From Methylomonas methanica MC09 (GTDB taxonomy: Bacteria > Pseudomonadota > Gammaproteobacteria > Methylococcales > Methylomonadaceae), in contig NC_015572.1 in NCBI RefSeq assembly GCF_000214665.1, forward strand, positions 4,464,001-4,528,000: 64,000 nucleotides of DNA, given 5' to 3'. The notes beneath the pieces are model-generated. The model searched no databases. It was not told the DNA's origin and saw only the letters and a program-made list of their open reading frames with translations. Numbering within the stretch: position 1 is the stretch's first letter; each line of letters opens with the position of its first letter. This document shows positions 52,946 to 61,314 of this stretch, one piece after another. The position numbers were made by a program, and so were the translations under genes.

Positions 52946-53524
52946 TTAAACCCGTAATTTTATCGCTTCGCCGGATTTCTCATAATCCGAACCGACGCTA
53001 ATGATAAAGCTGGTTACCTGCTCGATACTCATGGCCGATTTAACGATTTTCGACTCGTGCACAATAAGGGCAAACCCTGAAGTCGGATTGGGCGACGTGG
53101 GCACGAACAAGACGTAACGGTCTTCAATCTTATTGGTCACGTACGCCGGCACCCACAAACCGTCTTTCGGATACTCCACATAGACGACCTCGCGCGGTTC
53201 TTGCAACTCGTGTCCGGCGACCATTTGCACCAGTTTTTTGGTAACCCGATAGATGGTACTGAGGATGGGAATACGGCAAATCAATTCTTCAAATGTCGCA
53301 ATGATGGAAAACCGCCCAAGACTAACCCGATGACCGATAAAGGTAATCAGCGTAAAACTAAAACCGAACAACAAAAACGTTACAAAATAGTTATCCGAAT
53401 AGCCGTACACAAACCGGAATAAATCCGTGAAGCGGTCTTTTACGAATAGAATTATTTGCAGAATCACCACTACCGGAATCAATGCAAAGATACCGATCAA
53501 GGTGTAATTTAGTAACTTCTTCAT
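52946..53524 (-). CDS. DUF502-family membrane protein
   Basis: A 192-residue protein with two N-terminal membrane helices (about 7-29, YTLIGIFALIPVVVILQIIL; and about 46-68, FVTFLLFGFSFTLITFIGHR). A DUF502 domain follows: LICRIPILSTIYRVTKKLVQ, VVYVEYPKDGLWVPAYVTNK, VLFVPTSPNPTSGFALIVHE and MSIEQVTSFIISVGSD. The family has no settled function. The ATG at 53524 has GGGAAAG upstream; a second start four codons earlier lacks a site. Confidence 0.88.
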   Translation of the reverse strand: MKKLLNYTLIGIFALIPVVVILQIILFVKDRFTDLFRFVYGYSDNYFVTFLLFGFSFTLITFIGHRVSLGRFSIIATFEELICRIPILSTIYRVTKKLVQMVAGHELQEPREVVYVEYPKDGLWVPAYVTNKIEDRYVLFVPTSPNPTSGFALIVHESKIVKSAMSIEQVTSFIISVGSDYEKSGEAIKLRV

Positions 53525-53798
53525 GCGCTTTCCCATTTTAGTTATTGTTACTGGAGGTAAAAATTATCCACTGAAAAACGCAGACTGTCTGCAGAAAAAT
53601 TCAACAAACAATCCGGATATAAAGGCGTAACTGCCGGCCGGCTCCCGCACCTTATGCAACTCAGCAGGCTAGACATTGCCGCCCCCAATATCCGCTGCCG
53701 GCCGGTTGTAGCATAGGTATGTTAAATAACGATTACTTTGCCCCCTTAAACCAAACCCGCCTATTGCCGAATACCCCTAACCGTCTACACTCAAAGCC

Positions 53799-54845
53799 AT
53801 GTTTTTTCCCATACCGAACTTGCCAATCATTCCCCTGCTATTCATCGGCTTTTCCCTGGGCTCGGCGGCTTTGCTGATCGCGGGCAACCTTTTGCAAAAA
53901 CAGGAACCGCTCCGTTTTGCGTCAAAAGTGGCCGGATTTTTTTTGATATCCGCGCTGACCGCCATTCAATACCTACACCTGGGCTATTTACTGGAACAGT
54001 CTGCTGGCGTGCATTCGTTACTATATCTGTTGCTGTTATACAGCATCGCGCCTTGCTTCTACTTTTATAGCCGGCGCCTATTGATTGCAGAAGCGGGTTA
54101 CCGCTGGCGAGATACTCTGCATGTCCTGCCTTTGCTGCCGTGTTTGGTTTTACCCTATAACCTGGCGCTACCATTGGCATTTTTATTCGGTAGCGGCTAT
54201 TTACTGTGGCTGACAAAAACGGTGTATTTTTTACGCCAACAGCGGCAACGCTTCCATCTGGAACTATTGGCTCTGGCCACCTTATTTGCGATTGCCGTTG
54301 CGGTAATACTGCTGGGTTTTATCTGGCCGTTACTCGACGAAGCGGACTTTATCCGCACTTACAGCATGTTGATAGGGCTGGCATTTTTTGCCGTGACACT
54401 GACATTACTGCGTTTTCCAAGCATAACCGCCGATGTTTCCGAAGCGGTACAGGCCGCTTATGCCGAGACGACCCTTAAAAATGTCGATAAAGCGGCAATG
54501 CTATCCAAACTGACTGCCTTGATGCAACACGACAAACTTTACACCCTGGAAACGCTCAATCTGCCGATGCTGGCGGAGCAACTGGACTTGAGCCAACACC
54601 AGCTATCGGAGTTGATTAACACGGAATTCCACCAAAGTTTTTCCCGATACATTCGCCAGCAGCGCGTTGACGAGGCTAAACGGTTGCTGTTAAGCGATCC
54701 GAATGCCTCGGTGTTGTCGATCGGATTATCGGTGGGGTTTAGCACCCAATCCAATTTCTATGCGGCATTTCGAGACATTACCGGCATAGCGCCGGGACAA
54801 TACCGCAAAAATCATGGCTCCAATCCTAATCAGCCAGCGCGCTGA
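53799..54845 (+). CDS. Membrane-anchored AraC-family transcriptional regulator
   Basis: A 348-residue protein with an N-terminal membrane domain and a C-terminal AraC-type DNA-binding domain. Residues 1-205 contain about seven hydrophobic segments, starting IPLLFIGFSLGSAALLIAGN and ending MLIGLAFFAVTLTLL. Residues about 235-345 hold two helix-turn-helix units: LNLPMLAEQLDLSQHQLSEL and FSRYIRQQRVDEAKRLLLSD, then VGFSTQSNFYAAFRDITGIA. Such regulators probably sense a membrane or small-molecule signal. The adjacent downstream operon is the natural target, though this is inferred from position only. Confidence 0.85.
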   Translation: MFFPIPNLPIIPLLFIGFSLGSAALLIAGNLLQKQEPLRFASKVAGFFLISALTAIQYLHLGYLLEQSAGVHSLLYLLLLYSIAPCFYFYSRRLLIAEAGYRWRDTLHVLPLLPCLVLPYNLALPLAFLFGSGYLLWLTKTVYFLRQQRQRFHLELLALATLFAIAVAVILLGFIWPLLDEADFIRTYSMLIGLAFFAVTLTLLRFPSITADVSEAVQAAYAETTLKNVDKAAMLSKLTALMQHDKLYTLETLNLPMLAEQLDLSQHQLSELINTEFHQSFSRYIRQQRVDEAKRLLLSDPNASVLSIGLSVGFSTQSNFYAAFRDITGIAPGQYRKNHGSNPNQPAR

Positions 54846-55001
54846 CTTCCACTTTTATCATTCTGAAATACGTCAAACCATTGATAACTATATAACTTTT
54901 AAATTATTTAAAAAATTCTATTCCAGTCTTATCAATTCGGAAGTTTGGCAAATACGCCCTGATTAACCTGCTCCTGCCTCTCAAATTAAAGGAGCATTAT
55001 C

Positions 55002-55091
55002 ATGATCAACCACCCAATAGTTCACCTAAGGCCGCTCGCTACGCCGCCATCTTTTAGGGCCATTAAAGCCTGGAACTGGAGGCGGCAATGA
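55002..55091 (+). CDS. 29-codon leader ORF before the SDR-DoxX gene
   Basis: A short frame with an excellent ribosome binding site (AAAGGAGCATTATC before ATG). It encodes MINHPIVHLRPLATPPSFRA followed by IKAWNWRRQ. Its TGA overlaps the ATG of the next gene (ATGA), so translation of the leader could pass directly into the SDR-DoxX gene, whose own start has only GGAGGCGGCA, which is also a fair site. The peptide is basic, Pro/Arg-rich and has no recognisable domain. It may be a coupling leader or chance. Confidence 0.4.
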   Translation: MINHPIVHLRPLATPPSFRAIKAWNWRRQ

Positions 55092-56377
55092 ACATTCTAT
55101 TGACTGGAGCAACCGGCTTCATCGGCAACGCGATTTTGCGCGCCTTGCTGCAGCAAGGCCATCAGGTTAAAGCCTGTTGTCGCCACCCGGATAGTTTACT
55201 GCTCGATAAGCCCGCTTTAACTGTCCTGCCTATCGACTATAGACAGGCCTTTACCCCGCAACACTGGCTGCCGCATCTAACCGGTATCGACGCCATCGTC
55301 AATTGCGTGGGGATTATTGCGGAAAGCAGTGACGGCACGTTTGACCAATTACACCGCCAGACACCTATCGCCTTGTTCCAAGCCGGCGCGGAAATCGGCG
55401 TTAAAAAAATCGTGCAGATCTCGGCATTGGGCGCCGATGAAAACGCCGAGACCGCCTACCACCTAAGTAAAAAAGCTGCGGATGATGCCTTGCGGCGCTT
55501 GCCGCTGGACTGGTTTTTACTGCAGCCGTCGATAGTTTACGGTGGCCGCGCCCAAAGCAGCGGCTTATTTCACGCCCTGGCTGCTTTACCGGTTCATTTG
55601 CTACCGGACGGCGGCAGGCAATTATTGCAACCTATCCCTATCGACGACGTGGCCGCCGCAGTGACCTGCTGCCTGGAACCGGCGGTTTTGGGCAAAAAAA
55701 CCCTGGCATTGGTAGGACCGGAACCCATTAGTTACGCCGACTGGCTGCAAAGCCTCAGACGTCGATTAGGCAAACCGCCGGCCCGCCGATGGCCCGTATC
55801 TAGCCGTTTTTCAGAAGCCGTTGCCGGCTTGGGAAAATGGCTGGGAGAGCCGGTTTTAAGCAAAGACAACATCGTCATGCTAAACCGTGGCAACGCTGCC
55901 GACCCTGGGCCGATAAGCGAATTATTGGGGCGTCCGCCGCGTGACATGGCATCACAACTGTTCGAAAAGCCGGCCAGCCAAGCTGAACGCTGGCACGCGA
56001 TGTTGTATTTCGTAAAACCCTTGCTGTGTCTGAGCATAGCCTTTGTATGGCTATGGAGCGGCATCACCTCGTTGTTGTTTTACCCACATGAATTGAGCTA
56101 TCGGCTATTGGCTGACATTAGCATCACAGGCATCGGCGCGCCGCTGACGTTGTATGGATTGGCGGCGCTGGACATCGTACTGGGGTTGACTACTCTGGCG
56201 CGCTTCCGCCCACGAGAATTGATGCTCTGGCAATTCTGCATCGTGCTCGGCTATAGCCTGGCGGTAGCAGTGTGTTTGCCGGAATTCGTATTCCACCCTT
56301 TTGGACCGTTATTGAAGAACCTGCCGTTTTTAATCTGTTTAGTCATTTACAGACAGCTGGAAGGAGAAAAGCCATGA
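55088..56377 (+). CDS. SDR/NAD(P)-binding protein fused to a DoxX-like membrane domain
   Basis: A 429-residue fusion. Residues 1-290 form an atypical short-chain dehydrogenase of the NDUFA9-like type: NILLTGATGFIGNAILRALL, DAIVNCVGIIAESSDGTFDQ, KIVQISALGADENAETAYHL and WFLLQPSIVYGGRAQSSGLF. The Tyr-x-x-x-Lys dyad is YHLSKK. Residues about 305-429 contain four hydrophobic helices of the DoxX-like type (LLCLSIAFVWLWSGITSLLF, then LTLYGLAALDIVLGLTTLAR and ELMLWQFCIVLGYSLAVAVC). The fusion tethers an NAD(P)-binding unit to the membrane; substrate unknown. It overlaps the DUF2269 gene by 4 bp. Confidence 0.9.
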   Translation: MNILLTGATGFIGNAILRALLQQGHQVKACCRHPDSLLLDKPALTVLPIDYRQAFTPQHWLPHLTGIDAIVNCVGIIAESSDGTFDQLHRQTPIALFQAGAEIGVKKIVQISALGADENAETAYHLSKKAADDALRRLPLDWFLLQPSIVYGGRAQSSGLFHALAALPVHLLPDGGRQLLQPIPIDDVAAAVTCCLEPAVLGKKTLALVGPEPISYADWLQSLRRRLGKPPARRWPVSSRFSEAVAGLGKWLGEPVLSKDNIVMLNRGNAADPGPISELLGRPPRDMASQLFEKPASQAERWHAMLYFVKPLLCLSIAFVWLWSGITSLLFYPHELSYRLLADISITGIGAPLTLYGLAALDIVLGLTTLARFRPRELMLWQFCIVLGYSLAVAVCLPEFVFHPFGPLLKNLPFLICLVIYRQLEGEKP

Positions 56378-56847
56378 TGTATTTAACCCTGAAATTAATC
56401 CACATCCTCAGCGCCATTGTTTTGTTCGGCTTGGGCTCCGGCACGGTGTTTTACAAAGTCATGGCGGATAAAAGCGGCGACCACGCGACGATTGCAGTCA
56501 CCAGCCGGCATGTCGTATTGGCCGACTGGTGGTTCACGACCCCGACCGTGATCATTCAACCCTTGACCGGCATCTTACTGGCCGATCAATTGTCGGCTTC
56601 CTTCGGCGACGGCTGGCTATGGTGGTCGGTGGTACTGTATTTACTCACCGGTTTATGCTGGCTGCCTGTCGTGGTGCTGCAAATCCGCATGCGCGACATT
56701 GCCGCCGAGTCGCTGGCCCAAGGCCGTGCCTTGCCGAGCATTTACCACTATTATTCCAGGATTTGGTTGTGGCTGGGCGTACCGGCCTTCTTCGGCATGA
56801 TAGGCATTACCACGCTGATGATTTTTCACAACTCACTCTGGAGCTAA
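56374..56847 (+). CDS. DUF2269-family integral membrane protein
   Basis: A 157-residue protein with four membrane helices: KLIHILSAIVLFGLGSGTVF, WWFTTPTVIIQPLTGILLA, WLWWSVVLYLLTGLCWLPVV and RIWLWLGVPAFFGMIGITTL. The His in LIHILSA and the overall layout fit DUF2269, found beside SDR-DoxX and DUF4166 genes in proteobacteria. The start is one of two adjacent ATGs overlapping the preceding stop. Function is unknown. Confidence 0.88.
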   Translation: MMYLTLKLIHILSAIVLFGLGSGTVFYKVMADKSGDHATIAVTSRHVVLADWWFTTPTVIIQPLTGILLADQLSASFGDGWLWWSVVLYLLTGLCWLPVVVLQIRMRDIAAESLAQGRALPSIYHYYSRIWLWLGVPAFFGMIGITTLMIFHNSLWS

Positions 56848-56850
56848 GTC

Positions 56851-57459
56851 ATGTCGCAATCATTGATGCAAAAAGCCCTGGGCGAAGACTGGCAGCGGTT
56901 ACCGGAGGTTATTCGAAAACACTATCAGATAACCGGAGAGGGACAAAGCCGGCTGGAAGGCGTTATGACGATAGATTATCCGCACTATCTGTATCCGGTA
57001 GTATGGCTGATACATATGTTCGGCGGACTGGTGCTGTGGCGCGGCTCGTCGGTTCGCGCGGACGTGAATAAAACCGTTACAGACGGGATATTAAACTGGA
57101 AGCGCACTCTGACTTATCCGGACGGCAAGGTCGATTACTTTCGTTCGCAAATGCACTATGCGGGGAACAACCGATTGATCGAAACCATAGGATTCGGCTT
57201 CGGCTTGACTTTGCGCGTAACCGTCGATAACGGCGATTTGCTGTACCGAAGCGCTGGCCATTTCTGGCGCTGCGGAAATTTCCAATTGAATATTCCCGAT
57301 TGGCTGCTGCTAGGCTCGGCAACCATTCGCGAACATGCGGTATCGGAGGATGCATTTTATCTGGATTTTACCCTCAAGCATCCGCTCTGGGGCGTCAGCT
57401 ATTATTACCGGGGAAACTTCCGTTACCGAGCCCCCACCGAGCCAAGGAAAGGCCTATGA
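56851..57459 (+). CDS. DUF4166-family protein
   Basis: A 202-residue soluble or membrane-peripheral protein. Conserved DUF4166 parts: ALGEDWQRLPEVIRKHYQIT, MFGGLVLWRGSSVRADVNKT, LNWKRTLTYPDGKVDYFRSQ and RLIETIGFGFGLTLRVTVDN. The C-terminus includes HPLWGVSYYYRGNFRY. No function is established. It is the last gene of the AraC-linked operon, starting 3 bp after DUF2269, and is followed by a strong hairpin. Confidence 0.88.
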   Translation: MSQSLMQKALGEDWQRLPEVIRKHYQITGEGQSRLEGVMTIDYPHYLYPVVWLIHMFGGLVLWRGSSVRADVNKTVTDGILNWKRTLTYPDGKVDYFRSQMHYAGNNRLIETIGFGFGLTLRVTVDNGDLLYRSAGHFWRCGNFQLNIPDWLLLGSATIREHAVSEDAFYLDFTLKHPLWGVSYYYRGNFRYRAPTEPRKGL

Positions 57460-57464
57460 ATAGC

Positions 57465-57488
57465 GGCCCCTCTTTTCGAAGAGGGGCC
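57465..57488 (+). terminator. Strong hairpin after the DUF4166 gene
   Basis: A perfect 10-bp inverted repeat GGCCCCTCTT/AAGAGGGGCC closes a TTCG tetraloop, 5 bp after the stop. The sequence that follows (TCGTACTTTAAC) has only a short T-run, and the hairpin is symmetric, so it may also act on convergent transcripts. Confidence 0.65.
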
Positions 57489-57618
57489 TCGTACTTTAAC
57501 TTATGCCGGGCACGCAAATTGGGCGACTGCATGCGTGAGACCTGGATGTAGGCAACCCCAGCCGGCATGACGCGCAGGGATAGCAGGATACCTAACGAGT
57601 CCTGAGCGGGGACCGCTA

Positions 57619-59100
57619 TTACTCCCAAAGCGGCCGCAGCAGTTTTTCCAACAGCCGGGGATCGTCGAAATGCCGCTTACCGAGAAAGGCAATGGCATGC
57701 GTGCCCCATTGCCGCATGGCGCCGGCACTGGGTACGCCCATCGGCCACAACAGAAACCGCTCGGGACGTTCGCTGCCCGGCACCAAGCCGTCCGGGTCGA
57801 ACAAGCTGCGGTATCCGCCGTTGGGCACGGGCAAAGACCTCAGGGTGTTGTAATCTAGCCAGCCGTATTGTTCGGCATCAGGCGACTGCCGTTGTGCGGC
57901 GATGCCGTTGATAAAGTGATTTCCGGCCGCGATTTTCACTGCCACCCGCTCGCCGGGTTGGTGGGCCAGTATCGGTGTCGGCGTTAAAATCGGTTCCGAA
58001 CCGTCGAGAGGCTGCGCTACCCTTACCCCCTCCCCCGGAAAAATCTGGTAATAACAACCGCAAGGGTGAATGCTGTCGTAGGCCAGCGTCCGCCCGTCCA
58101 TTCGCAAGGTAACCCGCCAGATCAGTCCGTCAAATTGCCCGGCGTAAATATCCAACGGGCCGCTGGACGGTCGGGCCGGGAACCAGATCAGGTAATTCAG
58201 TTGCAACAAAACCCGGCCTTCAAACCGGGTATGGGAAGCCAGCCGATAAACACTGGGTTTTTGCGGATCGACGTAGGCTTCACCATGATCATCGATGCCG
58301 ACCGTACCGATACGGTCGTCAGCGCTCTGGGTATCGACGATCCAGGTCGGCGCGTAGGCGGAATAAAGTTGTTCCAGCTGGCTGGCGGACGGTTCCGGAA
58401 TACCCAAGGGATTGGCCGCCGACTCCGCGAGTATCTTGCCAACGTCGGCCGCGCCGATTGCGGGAGAAACCGGCGGTGCATAGCGAATCAAAAGCCCTTT
58501 GATCTTTTGTTGCTCCGGGACAAGGAAAGGCTCGCGTATTTCCTGCTGCAATTGCCGGACACCGTCGACGATGGCCCAGCGACTCAAAAAATACAGGCCG
58601 AACAGACGCTGCCAGCTGGAATAAGCATCGGGCACCTGTATTTCCGACAACAATCGGGTACGTTGGCCAGGTGATTTCATGATTCGTTGGGTCAATATGC
58701 GTCCGCAGCGGGATACCGTCTGTACAAGATCTGCGTCCGCCATGGTAGGCAAACCGGGTTTTGCCTGATCCGGCAAATTACGCCATTCGCTAAGCCGCGC
58801 GACTTCATCCAGTCCGCGCAAGCGCTCTAACCATGCTGCATAGGCATCCAACGTTAAATCAGCGCCGGCAAACGAGGCCAGAAAGCGGTCGACGCGCAAG
58901 GCCGGAAAATCCGTAATACGCGCCGCAGCCGCGTCCGCCACGCCAAACTCGTCCACCCTGTCGTCCATGTCCCGAAAAAACCGCTCGCAATCGGCCGCCT
59001 CCGGCTTTACCGGCAAAACCAACGGCTGCCTGACAGCACACGCCTGCAGACCTATCGCCAATAGGCCTGTCAGTGCGAATAAACTTAACTTACGCTTCAT
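57619..59100 (-). CDS. Large orphan lipoprotein, unknown
   Basis: A 493-residue protein with a lipoprotein signal peptide (SLFALTGLLAIGLQACAVRQ; lipidated Cys near residue 21), so it is membrane-anchored in the periplasm or outer membrane. No family was recognised. The N-terminal third is helical (DEVARLSEWRNLPDQAKPGL). The middle carries blocks such as YAPTWIVDTQSADDRIGTVG and RVLLQLNYLIWFPARPSSGP, then LDIYAGQFDGLIWRVTLRMD and YDSIHPCGCYYQIFPGEGVR. The C-terminus includes RFLLWPMGVPSAGAMRQWGT. The His-Pro-Cys-Gly-Cys-Tyr-Tyr stretch could be a metal or disulfide site. It is read opposite to the DUF4166 operon. Confidence 0.8.
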   Translation of the reverse strand: MKRKLSLFALTGLLAIGLQACAVRQPLVLPVKPEAADCERFFRDMDDRVDEFGVADAAAARITDFPALRVDRFLASFAGADLTLDAYAAWLERLRGLDEVARLSEWRNLPDQAKPGLPTMADADLVQTVSRCGRILTQRIMKSPGQRTRLLSEIQVPDAYSSWQRLFGLYFLSRWAIVDGVRQLQQEIREPFLVPEQQKIKGLLIRYAPPVSPAIGAADVGKILAESAANPLGIPEPSASQLEQLYSAYAPTWIVDTQSADDRIGTVGIDDHGEAYVDPQKPSVYRLASHTRFEGRVLLQLNYLIWFPARPSSGPLDIYAGQFDGLIWRVTLRMDGRTLAYDSIHPCGCYYQIFPGEGVRVAQPLDGSEPILTPTPILAHQPGERVAVKIAAGNHFINGIAAQRQSPDAEQYGWLDYNTLRSLPVPNGGYRSLFDPDGLVPGSERPERFLLWPMGVPSAGAMRQWGTHAIAFLGKRHFDDPRLLEKLLRPLWE

Positions 59101-59237
59101 AGCGGGCCAACAGCAAACCGGCGCTTAATCAGCCACTACGACACAGCGCCCCGACAGAAGAACGCCGATCTTAACACCACCCTTATAACCTCCAGTAACC
59201 ATAGACATTCTCCAAAACAAACTGCCGCCCGATATTT

Positions 59238-59528
59238 TCAAGGCATAACCGACCTTCTTAACGTCGACACCTTGATTCTGCCGTCGCTTTCCGAGACGCG
59301 GGCCTGAACCGAAAGCAATATCTTTCTATTAATCGTCGAATCAAGCGCCGTATGAATGACGGTTACAGCATAAGCATCGGCATGCTGAATCACGACGGCT
59401 GCGTCGCTAAAAATCCATTGATATTTGGAATCCAAAGGTTCACTCAATTGGATATGTTCCATAATCGCTGTGGTGGCATCGCCCCACTCACACCATAGAT
59501 CATCTAGTGATCGGTAACGTCGAATCAT
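59238..59528 (-). CDS. Small hypothetical protein
   Basis: A 96-residue protein of no known family. It opens MIRRYRSLDDLWCEWGDATT and continues with SKYQWIFSDAAVVIQHADAY, then TVIHTALDSTINRKILLSVQ, suggesting a small alpha/beta domain. The frame extends to a TTG at 59564, but the ATG at 59528 is the more usual start; neither has a good ribosome binding site. It sits upstream of, and in the same direction as, the orphan lipoprotein gene. Reality is moderately supported. Confidence 0.5.
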   Translation of the reverse strand: MIRRYRSLDDLWCEWGDATTAIMEHIQLSEPLDSKYQWIFSDAAVVIQHADAYAVTVIHTALDSTINRKILLSVQARVSESDGRIKVSTLRRSVMP

Positions 59529-60051
59529 AGTTTGGGTAAACCTTATGTTTGCGGATGAAGACAACTTGCAATCGCAAAGATGATCCCGGTCCTCATTGCA
59601 GTATTAACAAATTTAGGCGTGCATAGGCTCCCAAGCAGGGTTTTCCTATACTCAAGCAGTCTACACGGATTTTGCGCGATTAACCCACTTAATCCCGGGC
59701 GCTTTTGCCGGTTTTGCGGCAGGTGACCTGCAGTTTGATTGATTCAGGCAACGGCTGTAATGCGACCCTGGCCGGCAAACGCGTGTGTCGAGTCATAAAA
59801 CCAAGCCCAGCCCATCCCGCAAAGATGGGTATTTCTCAAAAAAATGTCGGAACCGAAGCGAATAAACATGACCGACCGCCAAAATTGCAAAAGCCATGCT
59901 TATCCGTGTGGACTATCCTAAAGTAAGATGTATCGGCGAATTGACAAGTTTAAGCGGTAAGCCTTGAAAGATATTGTTCAATTAAGCATAGCCGCGCGAT
60001 ACAAAGCGATAAATCTGCTCGAGATTAGCGCCCTATCCATAAACTTCGAAT
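59529..60051. other. Intergenic region without a supported gene
   Basis: About 520 bp. A plus-strand frame of 73 codons (59705-59926) has low-complexity Pro/Lys-rich content, no good ribosome binding site and no recognisable domain, so it is not accepted as a gene. No tRNA, terminator or repeat was evident. Confidence 0.6.
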
Positions 60052-60693
60052 ATGCAAAAAGTCTGCCCTAAATGCGGCTATACCCGCAAGCAATCCGACT
60101 ACGCTCCGGACTATGAATGCCCGGCCTGCGGCATCGTTTACCACAAATATGTGCAAAAGCAGGCTGCCGCCCCGTCTGGCGCCAGACAAAATACAGTTAA
60201 TCAACCCAAAGTCCTGGTCTCGGCAGCCTGGAAACCCGAAACGCGCAGGGGTACCGTGATATTTATGCTGGTGTTTACCCTAATGGCTTTGTTTTACCTA
60301 TGGGAAACGCTATGCGGTTTACGGGCGGAAAACTGGCCCAAAACCAGCGGCGTGATTACGTCTTCTTACGTATCGTCCGGCGGACGCGGCGGCGACAGAC
60401 TCAATATCCGATACAACTATGCGGTAACGGGCACTATTTACCAAAACGACCGTTTCAACTTTGGACTGTTATCCTTGGATGGCGACACCAGCAGCGCCCG
60501 GCAAGTGGCTGACCGTTACCCGACCGGCAAAATAGTGGACGTTTATTATCAAGAATCCGACCCGGCCAATGCGGTGCTGGAAAATAAATTCGATCTTAAA
60601 GACAATCTGCTGTTTGTACTGGGCTTATTGACTGCGGTCGGCATCACGGCTTATTTTAGGTTTTTTAAATACCGGCAAACGGATAGGTTCTAA
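60052..60693 (+). CDS. Zinc-ribbon plus DUF3592 membrane protein
   Basis: A 213-residue protein. The N-terminal zinc ribbon has two CxxC pairs: MQKVCPKCGYTRKQSDYAPD, then YECPACGIVYHKYVQK. A membrane helix follows (IFMLVFTLMALFYLWETL, about residues 69-86). The DUF3592 extracytoplasmic part is next: WPKTSGVITSSYVSSGGRGG, then LNIRYNYAVTGTIYQNDRFN and YPTGKIVDVYYQESDPANAV. A second helix is near the C-terminus (NLLFVLGLLTAVGITAYFRF). Similar DUF3592 proteins are common in proteobacteria; function is unknown. Confidence 0.85.
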   Translation: MQKVCPKCGYTRKQSDYAPDYECPACGIVYHKYVQKQAAAPSGARQNTVNQPKVLVSAAWKPETRRGTVIFMLVFTLMALFYLWETLCGLRAENWPKTSGVITSSYVSSGGRGGDRLNIRYNYAVTGTIYQNDRFNFGLLSLDGDTSSARQVADRYPTGKIVDVYYQESDPANAVLENKFDLKDNLLFVLGLLTAVGITAYFRFFKYRQTDRF

Positions 60694-60740
60694 ACAGCCT
60701 AAAGCTTGCCGCCCATATCAATAATCAACCGGGGTGCAGT

Positions 60741-61187
60741 ATGCCATCTTCCAAACCGACTCTTTCCGAGCAAGCCATGGCGGCAGCCAATGCCGGCAAT
60801 CTGATCGAAGCCATTAAACACGTGCGGGAAGAAACCGGCTTGGGTCTAAAAGAAGCCAAAGATAGTGTGGATGCCTATCTGCGGGACGGCCACAGCCCAT
60901 CGCCCACTAGCGTATCACCCGCCGAGATGCCGGTTGCGGCCATGCTGGCCTTGAAGAACGGCGTGTTGATAGAGGCCATCAAACATTACCGGACACACAA
61001 TCGTTGCGGCTTGAAAGATGCGAAAGAAGCGGTGGAGCACTATCTTGACAGCAACCCGCTGGCCAAGCAGCAATTCCAGACGGCAGCCAAAGCAAACGGC
61101 AAACCATTCCTTAAAGGGTTGCTGGTACTGATAATTCTGGGTTTAATCGTCATTGGCTATTGGTATGCCGGCGGAGAAATGCCCTAA
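60741..61187 (+). CDS. Membrane protein with two L7/L12 C-terminal-like repeats
   Basis: A 148-residue protein with two copies of a helix unit resembling the C-terminal domain of ribosomal protein L7/L12. The first is AANAGNLIEAIKHVREETGL, then GLKEAKDSVDAYL (residues about 13-45). The second is LALKNGVLIEAIKHYRTHNR, then CGLKDAKEAVEHYL (about 72-105). A single membrane helix ends the chain (LLVLIILGLIVIGYWYAGGE). The L7/L12-like C-terminal fold (GLKEAK) binds translation factors in the ribosome, but membrane-anchored relatives have no established job. It sits 47 bp after the DUF3592 gene. Confidence 0.82.
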   Translation: MPSSKPTLSEQAMAAANAGNLIEAIKHVREETGLGLKEAKDSVDAYLRDGHSPSPTSVSPAEMPVAAMLALKNGVLIEAIKHYRTHNRCGLKDAKEAVEHYLDSNPLAKQQFQTAAKANGKPFLKGLLVLIILGLIVIGYWYAGGEMP

Positions 61188-61314
61188 GGCGCAGGCCTGA
61201 CGCAGTTTGTTTATCGCCGTGCCATGCAACGAAATGTCCGACTAACTGTCCGAATTTACAGCGTTTTAACTTGTGATTCCACGCGGCTTTGCAACGCAAG
61301 CTTGGGGAGCAGCC

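Noticed and set aside
59705..59926. 73-codon frame in the 59.5-60.0 kb gap
   Set aside because: No ribosome binding site, no domain and low-complexity Pro/Lys content; not enough support.
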